Positions 52,460-61,039 of a stretch of DNA of 64,000 nucleotides are shown one piece after another. This DNA is from Aurantimonadaceae bacterium (GTDB taxonomy: Bacteria; Pseudomonadota; Alphaproteobacteria; Rhizobiales; Rhizobiaceae). Position numbers and translations under genes: made by a program. Position 1 is the stretch's first letter, and the number at the start of each line of letters is the position of its first letter. Below the pieces are notes generated by a model that was not told where the DNA came from, made no database searches, and worked only from the letters and a program-made list of their open reading frames with translations. Where the stretch lies: positions 1 to 64,000 of the forward strand of contig CANJKV010000003.1 in the NCBI GenBank assembly GCA_947474855.1. Direction: 5' to 3'.

Positions 52460-53002
52460 TCCCGGAAAGGGCGAGGAGCGCTCGCGAACGTCGGCATCCA
52501 CGCGGGACGACCCGGCCCCGAACGTGGACAGGATGCCGTCTTTCGTCAAAGGCCCGCATCCGGTGTCCACCGGGCGTGGCGCCGGGCGCCGACGCTTCCG
52601 GCGAACGTCGACCAGTTGTGCCTCGTAGGATTCATCGCTCCAAGCGTTCCGTCGGCTTGCGGCGCCACTGCCCGTGTCCGCCGGACCTTCACGAGTCCGC
52701 CCCAGCCCCGTAGGCCGCGGCAGGGCCATAGTGCCCCAAGCACGGCGCGGCGTCGACCCGGCACGGTCGCAAGGCGGGCCGCGACGCCCGGCCGCTGGTC
52801 GAATCCTTCGTCCAATCCTTTCCCGCTGACCGCGCGGCCCGCGGCGGCGGTCCTTCCGCCCTCCCGTCCACCTGGCCCGAACGGAGCGTGGGTTGACCCC
52901 GCCTCCCCGTACGGCAACGCGAGCGCCCGAAGGGGCGGTCGTCCCGCGTCGGCGGAGCCGACGCGCACCGGGAATGCCGACGATCGAGGCGATGCCGGCT
53001 TC
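52460..53002. other. GC-rich region without a gene
   Basis: 543 bases. Apart from block R, frames here are low-complexity and unsupported. Together with the neighbouring small genes it looks like an accessory segment. Confidence 0.4.
52601..52655 (+). repeat. conserved block R, copy 1
   Basis: Contains a 27-nt core (52616-52642) identical to copy 2 at 59973-59999, within about 55 bases of similarity (starts GGCGAACG, ends GCG-CCGTC). Both copies lie in the same orientation. Confidence 0.7.
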
Positions 53003-53371
53003 CTAAGCCATTCCGGTGCGCAGGGAGGGTGCGGTCGCGCTGTCGGGATCGCCGGGGCTCTCCTCGACCCCGCCGTATCCGCCGATCGGGAGGTCGGGGT
53101 CGATGTCCGCGTCGGCGTCGAACCGAAGCAGCCAGCAGCCGCTGCCGCCCGCCGCCGTCGCGGCGGCGAGGAACGGCTCCGAGAAGCCGAAGCGGCGCAG
53201 CCGCGCCAGGGTCTCGTCCCGGACGTCCTCGGACGCCAGCGACGCGGTCGAGACGATCCACCCGTGTTCGTACGGGATGACCGTCACGGGATGGTCGGCC
53301 CCGTCCAGGATCGCCGCATCCCCGTCGGTGAGGTGGCCGGTCGAGATGTCCTTGAAGCTCAGAATGGTCAT
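53003..53371 (-). CDS. DUF5983-like small protein
   Basis: A 122-residue protein. DISTGHLTDGDAAILDGADH and VIPYEHGWIVSTASLASEDV resemble the DUF5983 layout as I recall it, with a final acidic strand (GCWLLRFDADADIDPDLPIG). Such proteins occur on plasmids next to anti-restriction and other accessory genes. GGGAG precedes ATG 53371. The function is unknown. Confidence 0.6.
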   Translation of the reverse strand: MTILSFKDISTGHLTDGDAAILDGADHPVTVIPYEHGWIVSTASLASEDVRDETLARLRRFGFSEPFLAAATAAGGSGCWLLRFDADADIDPDLPIGGYGGVEESPGDPDSATAPSLRTGMA

Positions 53372-53728
53372 GCGCGCTCCCCCGTCTGCCACCTCAGGGT
53401 CGCCCAGGGGAATGTGGCCCGCAAGCGGCGCCGCACGGAAGCGAACGGGCCACGGGACTTCGACTCCGCCAATCGAAGGCCATCCCGCATTGACCGTTGG
53501 CGCACCGCCTCCGCTTCGGTGCAAGCGGCCTTCGATCTCACCGCCCCCCCACGCGACCGCGCGCGGCAACGCGCGCCGTCCGCGCCCGATCCGGGATGCG
53601 GCAATGGCCGGACCCGCAGCCCCGCCGCACAAGCCGCAGGACCCGGCCGGAGCGCCGAATGCGCGGAGATCGACCACGCATCGTGAACAGCCCTTTCTCT
53701 CCGAAGCCGACCGCGGATCGGCCCGGGG
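53372..53728. other. intergenic region
   Basis: 357 bases without a supported gene. Confidence 0.4.
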
Positions 53729-54133
53729 TCAGCCGAACAGGGCTCTTGCGACCTCGGCCGTGACGACCGGCTTCTGGAGGAGCGGAACGCTCTGGTAGTC
53801 GGTTGGAACCGTCCACCGGTCGTAGCCCGTCGCGAAGACGCAGGGCACGCCCCGCCTGCGCAGGACGTCGACCAGAGGAAAGACCCTCTCTCCCAGAAGG
53901 TTGATGTCGAGCACGGCGCCATCGATGGCCTGCCCGTTGAGGACGACATCGAAGGCAAGCGTCAACGAGGACACGGGCCCCACCACCTCGGCGCCGAAGT
54001 CCTCGAAGTCGCGGACCGTCTCCTCGGCCACGAAGAAGTCGTCCTCGACAACCAGGACGCGCTTGTTCCTCAAGCTGGGCGGCTGGGGCCGGAAGGCGTT
54101 CCGGGGCTCCTGGTCCATGCTGTCATGGGTCAT
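53729..54133 (-). CDS. stand-alone response regulator receiver
   Basis: A 134-residue receiver with a 22-residue lead-in. Acidic residues Glu30-Asp31-Asp32, phosphoacceptor Asp76 in AVLDINLLGE, and Lys121 in LLQKPVV are present, as is the Thr/Ser position in FATGYD. No output domain follows. It closely resembles the receiver at 55576-55968, so they are paralogues. A 26-codon leader with a strong ribosome binding site lies 62 bases upstream. The partner kinase is not obvious; HWE kinases elsewhere in the window are candidates. Confidence 0.85.
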   Translation of the reverse strand: MTHDSMDQEPRNAFRPQPPSLRNKRVLVVEDDFFVAEETVRDFEDFGAEVVGPVSSLTLAFDVVLNGQAIDGAVLDINLLGERVFPLVDVLRRRGVPCVFATGYDRWTVPTDYQSVPLLQKPVVTAEVARALFG

Positions 54134-54529
54134 GATCGGTCCATCCGCCGCAGGTTGTCCGCGCTCAAACAGGCACGGTGGGCAAGTCATGGCAATCATT
54201 TGATGATGGCTGGACAGATGATGGCCCGCAAAGCTTCGCCGGCTGATACAAGCCGACCTAACATGTTGTCGCTCATGCATTTCCTCCGGAACGCGCAACT
54301 CGCGTCCGCCATTGCTCCGACGCGCGGGTGACCTCCCGACCCACGCTCATCGGTAGACCGAAATGCATGATGGTTGGTCCAGCCCGCCGTCGCGTCTCTC
54401 CCGCGACGGCGGGTCCTTGCCGCAATGCGGCGTCCGGCGAAGCGAAGCGCGCCGCAGCCTGCCATCGCCGCCGACCCCGGAACCATCGGCGTCAACGACA
54501 AGACGAAGCCGGCCTGCTACTTCATCCGA
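54134..54529. other. region between receiver and helical protein genes
   Basis: Besides the short peptide frame at 54196-54276 nothing is supported in these 396 bases. It should include the receiver promoter on the minus strand. Confidence 0.4.
54196..54276 (-). CDS. 26-residue leader-like peptide
   Basis: MSDNMLGRLVSAGEALRAII followed by CPAIIK. GGAGGAA stands 5 bases before the ATG, the strongest binding site in this neighbourhood. It ends 62 bases upstream of the receiver gene on the same strand. It may be a regulatory leader, an independent small protein, or chance. Confidence 0.45.
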   Translation of the reverse strand: MSDNMLGRLVSAGEALRAIICPAIIK

Positions 54530-54772
54530 ATGGATCGGCGCTCCATCCTGCAACGCCTTGCACAGGCCCACCAACACATCGCCTTGGCCGACCGCCTCGT
54601 CATGCGGCAACGCGATCTCGTGGAGAGATTGGAGCGTGCAGGTCACGACGCTGCCGAGGCACTTAGAATGCTCGCGAACCTCGAGGACCTTCAGCGCCTT
54701 CACCTCGCAGACCGCATCCGCCTCGAGCGGGAACTCGCCAACCTCGATGAAGGGCGACATCCACGCACATAG
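54530..54772 (+). CDS. small helical protein
   Basis: An 80-residue, almost wholly helical protein (RSILQRLAQAHQHIALADRL, RQRDLVERLERAGHDAAEAL, RMLANLEDLQRLHLADRIRL), likely a coiled coil. Arg/Glu/Leu-rich proteins of this size are frequent near sensor genes in this group. ATG 54530 is preceded by no strong site. The last 110 bases overlap the end of the PAS protein gene on the other strand, so one of the two 3' ends may be wrong. Confidence 0.6.
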   Translation: MDRRSILQRLAQAHQHIALADRLVMRQRDLVERLERAGHDAAEALRMLANLEDLQRLHLADRIRLERELANLDEGRHPRT

Positions 54773-55319
54773 ATGCGTTCAGGCGGTTCCGTCCGGCATC
54801 TTCCCGATGGTTGGCGGCGAGGCGGCGGCCCGCCTCCAGGAGGACGGCCTCGATGAGCCGGGACAGGATGTCCTCGTCGAGCTCCCGCGCGAGGTCGAGG
54901 GCGGCGATGAGGTGGTTGACCATGTCGATGCGCGCGTGGCCCTGTGGCTTCGCGGGTCGTGCCTCGAAGAGAGCGTCGGCATAGTACCGCGTTACCTCTC
55001 CCTGGCCATGGAAGGCGCGGCCGAGCCCAGACACGGGCTGCGGTTCCGGATGGCCGTCGACGATCCTGTAGGTGGGGGCGAAGGTCGTTCCGTTCTCGTA
55101 CGCCTCCCGCAGGCTGGCCGCGAAAGGCTCCGGATCCTCTGGGTGGATCTTGGCGGCGAAGCGCGAAAGCGCTGTCCTGGCGTGCCCCTCCTCGGGTGCC
55201 ACGCCGAAGGCCGCGCAGACCCTCTCGTCGGCATGCACGACCTGCGAAGTCGGGTCGAGGCGCCAGAAGCCGAGCAGGTTGTGCCCCGATCCCCCGCCGA
55301 CCTTTCGCGCCGGCGCCAT
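54663..55319 (-). CDS. PAS-domain protein without an output domain
   Basis: A 218-residue protein. The PAS fold occupies about 10-125 (NLLGFWRLDPTSQVVHADER, FGVAPEEGHARTALSRFAAK, IHPEDPEPFAASLREAYENG, YRIVDGHPEPQPVSGLGRAF). Helix IDMVNHLIAALDLARELDED follows, but there is no kinase or HTH domain. The last 45 residues are Arg/Gly-rich and overlap the oppositely oriented small gene, suggesting a shifted end. It may act as a signalling adaptor for the two receivers on either side. Confidence 0.7.
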   Translation of the reverse strand: MAPARKVGGGSGHNLLGFWRLDPTSQVVHADERVCAAFGVAPEEGHARTALSRFAAKIHPEDPEPFAASLREAYENGTTFAPTYRIVDGHPEPQPVSGLGRAFHGQGEVTRYYADALFEARPAKPQGHARIDMVNHLIAALDLARELDEDILSRLIEAVLLEAGRRLAANHREDAGRNRLNASMCVDVALHRGWRVPARGGCGLRGEGAEGPRGSRAF

Positions 55320-55575
55320 CGACCGCCCTCCACCAACGTTCGTTGACCCACGCGCCGCGTCCGCGAGCGCTGCCCGGCGACAGATGATCTTGCCGGAAGG
55401 GCCGCGGGTCCAATGCCGCCCGGGTGTTCGCCGGAGCCGCCGACCCATGTTGCCCGCGGCGCGATGAATGGTTCCGGCAACGTGGTGGGCACCGGGAGCA
55501 AGGTGCCGCATCCGCCCGAGCCCGCACCCCGGACTTGCTCCGATTGAACGGCTGGGTTCGGCCTGCCCGCTCCTG

Positions 55576-55968
55576 TCAGCCGTCTCCGAACAGGGAGCGC
55601 GCCAACCACGCGGCTTCTTGGGGCTTCTGGTGGTAGGGCACGTGACGGAAGGCGGCAGGGATGAGCTGTTCCTCATAGCTGGTGGAGAAGACGAAGGGCA
55701 CGCCCAGCCGTTGCAGTTCCTCCGCCGACGGAAAGACCGCCCCGTCCGGCAGGTTGATGTCGAGCGTCGCCCCATCTACGGCATCGTCGGCGGCGAGGAG
55801 GGCGAGCGCCTGCGCCATGGACGGGACGGGTCCCAGGACCACCGCGCCCAGGTCCTGAAACTCACAGGCCATGTCGAAGGCGATGAAGTAGTCGTCCTCG
55901 ACGATCAGGATGCGCTTTCCCGATAGGTTCATGGGCCTGGGCTGACGCGACGGATGCTGAGCGGCCAT
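55576..55968 (-). CDS. stand-alone response regulator receiver
   Basis: A 130-residue receiver with Glu24-Asp25-Asp26, phosphoacceptor Asp70 in ATLDINLPDG, and Lys115 in HQKPQE. It is a paralogue of the receiver at 53729-54133 and shares its odd LDINL segment. ATG 55968 is preceded by GGGAG; ATG 55983 is in frame. It is separated from the PAS gene by about 256 bases. Confidence 0.85.
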   Translation of the reverse strand: MAAQHPSRQPRPMNLSGKRILIVEDDYFIAFDMACEFQDLGAVVLGPVPSMAQALALLAADDAVDGATLDINLPDGAVFPSAEELQRLGVPFVFSTSYEEQLIPAAFRHVPYHQKPQEAAWLARSLFGDG

Positions 55969-56657
55969 GCGGCTCCCCTTCATGAAGGCTCCGAATGGAC
56001 CACGATTAACGGCATCGAGCCAGGTGGGGCAAAGACTTACATGGTGAGTGCCTGACATACGTCCGGCAAAGGGTCAGCCACATGAGGCTCGGCGCCTCCT
56101 TCCACGAAGCGGCCGCGGAGCAGTTCGCAGACGGAAGGATCGGCCGGCGAGCTGCCGGCATGGCTGGGTAGGCTCCTGGCTGCCTGAGCTGAACACCTGG
56201 CTCTGAGTTGCGACCCGTCGGGGGGTGGGGGCGCGGCAACATCGCCGTGGGCAGAGGCCCGACGCCGATGAGGGTCGCGATAGGTGCGTTCGTTGCCGCG
56301 TCGTCGGTCGTGGCTGAAGTGTCGAGGGCTGCTTGGCAGGGGCGCTTTCCGTGGTTTGCACGAGGCGCGTCTTTAGCCCGGACTGCCGACGACAGGAGCC
56401 CGCCGGCAGCAGCCCGGTGGGTCGGGTTGTCGAACCGGAGGGTTGGCACGGCTTGATGGGCCCCGACGACAAGCCGGGGCGTGCCGCTCGTGCACCCGAT
56501 GGCTGTCCCGCTCCGGAACGCCTGGCTCAGCCGTCCTTGCTCGGGCCTGTTGCCTACGCAGCTCATTGCCGCGGCGCAGGGCGGTTCTCCGATCGAGGAC
56601 GTTAGCGGAAAGGGCGAAAGGGAGCCCGATGCCTAACTGGGCAGGGCGTCTCCCTTG
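55969..56657. other. gene-poor stretch
   Basis: 689 bases with no supported gene; frames on both strands are Pro/Arg-rich and lack domain signs. No repeat recognised elsewhere in the window occurs here. Confidence 0.4.
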
Positions 56658-57119
56658 TCATCTCTTCGGGAGCAAGCCCTTGGCTATGCTCGTCTTGACC
56701 GTGCGGAGCCGATCGGCCACCTCGCCCGCGATCCGCGCCTCCACCCTGTCGACTGCCTTGGCGTGGAAGCGCCTCAGAACGGCGCCGATCGGCTTCGTGG
56801 TGAAATGGAGGTGATTGTTGATCTCCAGGTATGCCACATGGTCGGCATACTGGATCAGGTAGAGGAGCTCGTTGCTATCCCTGCTGCCCAGGTGGAGGTG
56901 CATGATCCCGTCCTCCTCCAGAAGCTCGTCATGCGTGACGCCGATACCCTTTCGGTAAGCCCATCGGGGAAGTTCGTGCCCGCTTTCGATGCAATCCTGG
57001 ATCACGTCGAAGAACGGCAGCAGGTCAGGACGCTGGGCCATGCCGATCGTGTCGCGCCAACTGTCAGCGATATAGACGAGCTTCGGTCTCCGCTGGATGC
57101 GCGGCAGCTTCAAACGCAT
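56658..57119 (-). CDS. 153-residue protein of a two-gene unit
   Basis: A soluble alpha/beta protein (KLVYIADSWRDTIGMAQRPD, FFDVIQDCIESGHELPRWAY, IMHLHLGSRDSNELLYLIQY, VAYLEINNHLHFTTKPIGAV). His-rich HLHLG and NNHLHF strands might form an active site. It follows an 81-residue protein gene by 15 bases, so the pair has the size and order of antitoxin and toxin. No family was recognised, and the function is not known. Confidence 0.68.
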   Translation of the reverse strand: MRLKLPRIQRRPKLVYIADSWRDTIGMAQRPDLLPFFDVIQDCIESGHELPRWAYRKGIGVTHDELLEEDGIMHLHLGSRDSNELLYLIQYADHVAYLEINNHLHFTTKPIGAVLRRFHAKAVDRVEARIAGEVADRLRTVKTSIAKGLLPKR

Positions 57120-57134
57120 GAGGAAGGTCGGGGA

Positions 57135-57380
57135 TCAGCGGCCGAAGAGACGCTTGTGCAGTTCGGTGCGGTCCATCCCGGTCGCCAGCCACGCCTTGCC
57201 CTCGTCGACCTCGTCGGCCACGCGAACCAACCTCTTCCTCGTGGTCTCCGTGTCCGCTGCCGCACGGGGCATGGCGACGGAAGACCTCTTGCCACCTACC
57301 GACGTAGCTCCATCGCCGACGCTCACACGACGTTGAGCCGGCGCAGGAATTCCTCGCTCCAATGTCAGGGTAGGCATCAT
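57135..57380 (-). CDS. 81-residue protein, possible antitoxin of the unit
   Basis: A protein with a basic, flexible start (ERGIPAPAQRRVSVGDGATS) and a helical end (TRKRLVRVADEVDEGKAWLA, MDRTELHKRLFGR). CTGGAG precedes ATG 57380. The order, small basic-acidic protein first and larger enzyme-like protein second, fits type II toxin-antitoxin operons, but no family match supports it. Confidence 0.55.
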   Translation of the reverse strand: MMPTLTLERGIPAPAQRRVSVGDGATSVGGKRSSVAMPRAAADTETTRKRLVRVADEVDEGKAWLATGMDRTELHKRLFGR

Positions 57381-58012
57381 CAATCTCCAGGACAGGCTCA
57401 TGTCTAGCCCGCGACCGTTTCCAAATCAACAACTCCTGGACCCTGCCGCGGTTGCCGGCGTGGACGTGCCCAGTCGAGGTAAGATGCGGACCCGACCCCA
57501 TCTGAAGAACGGGTGGGGCCGCCGAAGCGACGTTGTCGCACGAGCGAACTGCGACGCGGTCCTGAAACCCACCATGGGCATCGCTTGATCCGACATGGAT
57601 GATCGTACGATAAGTCCGAGCCGGCGGCATGGTCGAACGTGCCAACAGGCATGACCTGCTCACCGCATCAAATGGATGCCTCCCGCAAGGGTCGCAAGAA
57701 CCGCATGTCGTCAGACAGTCTTGCCTCGACCTGAAGGAACTGCGCGGTGAGGTGCGAAGCGGGCAGCAACTGCCGGCAAGTTCGATAGGCTTGAGGATGC
57801 ACAAGCCGAGGCTTGGAACTCCGTCTTTCCTTCCCCGACCATCGCGCCACCGCCCCGTTCTTCGGACGCCGCGACTTCGCGGCGATGTCCAGCCTTGCCT
57901 GGATGGCGGATTGGGTGGCCGCCCAAAGCAAGCGCGCGCTCAGACCCTGCACAAGGTGACGGCAGCATTCGGCACCGCGCGTGTGAGCCCCTCCCCACGC
58001 TCTCGGCTCTCC
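57381..58012. other. gene-poor stretch
   Basis: 632 bases without a recognised gene. Minus-strand frames at 57668-57952 have some helical character (ARLLWAATQSAIQARLDIAA), but the rest is low-complexity. Confidence 0.4.
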
Positions 58013-58558
58013 TCAAGCCGAGAGCGGCATCAGCCTGGCTTTGTTGGCCTCGATCACGTCGCGCGTCATCATCCGCAAGACCACCATGCGGGCAAGCTTC
58101 TGGAGCGTCGTGCGCTCGTGCTCGGACAGGTCAGGGCGCGGCACCCTGTCGATGATGCACAGCGTCCCGACCGGCTGACCGCCGATGCCGATCAGGGGCG
58201 CACCTGCATAGAAGCGGATGTGCGGCGCGCCCGTGACAAGTGGGTTTGTCGCAAAGCGCGGGTCCCGCCTCGCATCGGAAACAACGAGAACCTCGTCCCT
58301 GCGGGTGATCGCGTGGGCGCAGAAGGACACGTCCCGGCTTGTCTCGCAGACATCGAGGCCGACGCGTGCCTTGAAGATCTGCTTGTCGCGGCCGACAAGC
58401 GAGACCAGCGCGATCGGAGCCTCGAAGAGGTGGGCAGCGAGGTCCACGATGATGTCGAAGGCACGATCGGGCGGCGTGTTGATGACGGCCATGGCTGCCA
58501 GGGCGGAGAGGCGGGCTTCCTCGTCGTGAGGAACAGGATAGGAAGGGCAGTTGCTCAT
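58013..58558 (-). CDS. GAF-domain protein
   Basis: A 181-residue protein consisting of one GAF domain: INTPPDRAFDIIVDLAAHLF, FKARVGLDVCETSRDVSFCA, FYAGAPLIGIGGQPVGTLCI. It is nearly the same type as the GAF domains of the proteins at 17314 and 20367, sharing the Cys pattern (VCETSRDVSFC). Lone GAF proteins are usually signalling modules. There are no neighbours on the same strand. Confidence 0.82.
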   Translation of the reverse strand: MSNCPSYPVPHDEEARLSALAAMAVINTPPDRAFDIIVDLAAHLFEAPIALVSLVGRDKQIFKARVGLDVCETSRDVSFCAHAITRRDEVLVVSDARRDPRFATNPLVTGAPHIRFYAGAPLIGIGGQPVGTLCIIDRVPRPDLSEHERTTLQKLARMVVLRMMTRDVIEANKARLMPLSA

Positions 58559-58895
58559 CGGTCTCGCATCCGTTCAGTCCGGCTGATGACGTGCCAGAAG
58601 CTCAACGGTTGCCGCTCGCACCGGCTTTCCTCGTGGCATCGGCTAACGGATGGTGTTCAGCGCCCGGACGATGTGAAGTGCCTTCGCCAAGGTTGAGCGC
58701 CCCTTCCACGATCCAGCTACGGATGGTGATCGGTCGCAGCACAAGATTATTCCCGACGATCCGCTGGCTCTGACGTGATCAAGCAGCCCCATGCATGCTT
58801 GACGAGCCAGAAGCATCTTCCACGAGGCGCACGCCAGAGTGCTGGCAGGGGGTTCGTGATCGGTGGGAGGAACTCACGGCCTACGGATGAGGTGC
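58559..58895. other. divergent promoter region
   Basis: 337 bases between the GAF gene and the MarR gene, without a supported gene. Confidence 0.4.
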
Positions 58896-59393
58896 ATGAT
58901 GAATAGGATCCTACCAGGCAGCGAACTGAACTTCCTGTTGGGCGACGCGGCGCGGCTGTGGCGGCAAGCCGTCGAGCGCGCCCTCTCCGACGCCGACCTG
59001 GGCCTCACGGGCAGCGAAGTTCGCACCCTGACCTACGTGGCGCGCTTCGAAGGCACTCGGCAGCGCGACCTTGCAGGCCTCATGGGGATCGAGCCGATGA
59101 CCTTGTCCGCCATGCTGGAGGTGCTGGAGAAGCGAGGCCTCGTCGATCGCCGGATTGATCCCCGGGATCGTCGCGCCCGCTGCATCCACCTGACGGCCGA
59201 GGCTACAGCCGTGTTCGAGCGCATCGCCCCGGCGTCCCGCCTTGTGCAGGACCATGCCTTGGACGGATTTTCCATGGAGCAGCGGCGAGCGTTCGAGAGC
59301 GCGTTGAGGGTCGTCCGCGGCAATCTCATGCGTCACGTCTGCTCGGCTGGCAGGATCGGTTCGGCGGCCGGAAATCGCCCTGAGGCTGCTTGA
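58896..59393 (+). CDS. MarR-family transcriptional regulator
   Basis: A 165-residue MarR/SlyA-type protein. Residues 42-105 form the winged helix (VRTLTYVARFEGTRQRDLAG, LMGIEPMTLSAMLEVLEKRG, LVDRRIDPRDRRARCIHLTA), with flanking helices for dimerisation. ATG 58896 or 58899 starts it; there is no strong binding site. It is only distantly similar to the other two MarR-like genes of the window. Confidence 0.85.
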   Translation: MMNRILPGSELNFLLGDAARLWRQAVERALSDADLGLTGSEVRTLTYVARFEGTRQRDLAGLMGIEPMTLSAMLEVLEKRGLVDRRIDPRDRRARCIHLTAEATAVFERIAPASRLVQDHALDGFSMEQRRAFESALRVVRGNLMRHVCSAGRIGSAAGNRPEAA

Positions 59394-60259
59394 GGAACCG
59401 AGATCGTCGGCACGAAGCGGCTGTCCACGATGACGCCGCAACGTTCCCTATCGTGAGGCCGCTCACCACACCGACCTGAAATGACGCGCGGTGCTTGAGG
59501 GTCGTGGCGCCATGGCATGTTGGGCAGCCGGATCAACCACACCGGGATAGGTTCCCTCCTCGCCGCCCGTCCGCCGTTGTACCGAGGGGTGGCCCTACCG
59601 GCCGCACCTATCCCCAATCCGTCATCGATCAAGCACGCGGATCGGCGTCAATTGTCAGCGCCGATGCTCGCCTCGGGTCATGCCTACCGCCCCGAGCCCG
59701 TTGAGGAGGCTCCCGCGCCAACCGGCCGGGCTCGATTCGATCCGGGAGATCCCGGCCATCAACCGTTTGCCCGGCAAGGGGCGCCCACACGGTGCTCGGT
59801 GTCGGCCGCAACGCCGGATGTGATGTCGGACTGACAACCCCGCTGAACGACATGTCGCGAATCGTACTTGACTCAAGCGACGACAAAATGTTTGCTTTCG
59901 TCAATGGCATTCACCTGAAGCCCACAGGAACTGCGCCGGGCGGCAACGCACCTCCCGGCGAACGATGACCGATTGTGCCTCGTAGGATTCATCGCTCCAT
60001 GCGTCCCGTCTTCCCGCGGCGCTCCGGCCGGCCGCTGTCCCGATCCAGGATCCATACCCCCGGCGTTCCAGCACGCGCCGTCCCGACGATATCCCGGGAC
60101 TGACCCGGCCTCGCCCGGGTGCGCCGTCGGCACTCGGCCGTCGGTCCCTGCCGCCCGCCGGATTCCATCCTCCCTTTCCCCTCCACCCTCCCGGAACGCG
60201 CGGCCTCCCGCCGCCGTCGCCCGCGCTTGCCCTCCGACACCGCCAGACAGGAGCATGCG
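59394..60259. other. region with conserved block R copy 2
   Basis: 866 bases. The block R copy at 59958-60012 and its flanks hold no supported gene. Many frames here are low-complexity; no terminator is evident. Confidence 0.4.
59958..60012 (+). repeat. conserved block R, copy 2
   Basis: 27-nt core at 59973-59999 identical to that at 52616-52642, starting TTGTGCCTCGTAGGATTCAT. Same orientation as copy 1. It lies 260 bases before the TnsA-like gene. Confidence 0.7.
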
Positions 60260-61039
60260 ATGCCCAGACACCCCGCAGACCCGCGACCAGTCCTCCCACC
60301 AAAGCGCACCGACAGGAGGCGGCCGTGCCGCGGCGGCCGCGACGCCGCACGCAGGCCCGTCGGTCCGCTTCGCTCGTCCGTTCGGCTCGCGGACCTCGAG
60401 GCGACGCTCGCCGCGCGGCTCCTCGCCCTCATGAAACGGGAGGCCGGAGTGACCGGCGTCAACGAATATCCGGAGGCGTTCGAGTGGGTCGACGGGCGGG
60501 ACGGGCGAGACCACCTGCACCTGCCGCTCGCCCTCGTGTCGCGCGTGAACGGCGACCTGGCCTTCGTGGACGCGATGCCGCGCATCCTCCTTCGCCGGGA
60601 TCCCGAGCTCGGGGGCACGCGGCGCAGGATCGAGCTCGAGTGCATGGCCCGCGGCGCGTCGTACGAGATCTGGACCGAGGACGAGATCCTCGAGGACCGA
60701 TCCGCCGTGCAGGTCCTGCGGGTTGCGGGCACGGCGGAACGGGCGTCGCACGCAAGCGCCCTCCGGTCGCTCCAGGCGCCGATGGCCGGCGACGTGCCGA
60801 TCCTGACGGCGATGGCGGGGCGGCTTCTCGTCGACGACCTGCGGGCGGTCGGCGCGGGCTGGGTGGGGCGCTCGAGGCTGACCGGCATCCCCATGGCGCT
60901 CCTCTGCGACATGGAGGTCGATCCCGAAACGCGCATGTTCGTCTGGCGGCCGCGTTCGCCGGCCGGCGCCGGACAGCGGGCCGCCGGCAACCATCCGGGC
61001 GGGGAGGCTTCCGCCAGCGCCCGGGACGATGCCCCGTGA
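60260..61039 (+). CDS. TnsA-like protein, possibly degenerate
   Basis: A 259-residue protein. GVTGVNEYPEAFEWVDGRDG, HLHLPLALVSRVNGDLAFVD and GASYEIWTEDEI follow the order seen in TnsA-type endonucleases (target strand, beta core, YEVWTE), but the D-x-K core reads DAM, so the catalytic Lys would be lost. GGAG precedes ATG 60260. The next gene overlaps its stop in GTGA. Alternatives are a novel antitoxin or an unknown DNA-binding protein. Confidence in the gene is high and in the name low. Confidence 0.6.
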   Translation: MPRHPADPRPVLPPKRTDRRRPCRGGRDAARRPVGPLRSSVRLADLEATLAARLLALMKREAGVTGVNEYPEAFEWVDGRDGRDHLHLPLALVSRVNGDLAFVDAMPRILLRRDPELGGTRRRIELECMARGASYEIWTEDEILEDRSAVQVLRVAGTAERASHASALRSLQAPMAGDVPILTAMAGRLLVDDLRAVGAGWVGRSRLTGIPMALLCDMEVDPETRMFVWRPRSPAGAGQRAAGNHPGGEASASARDDAP

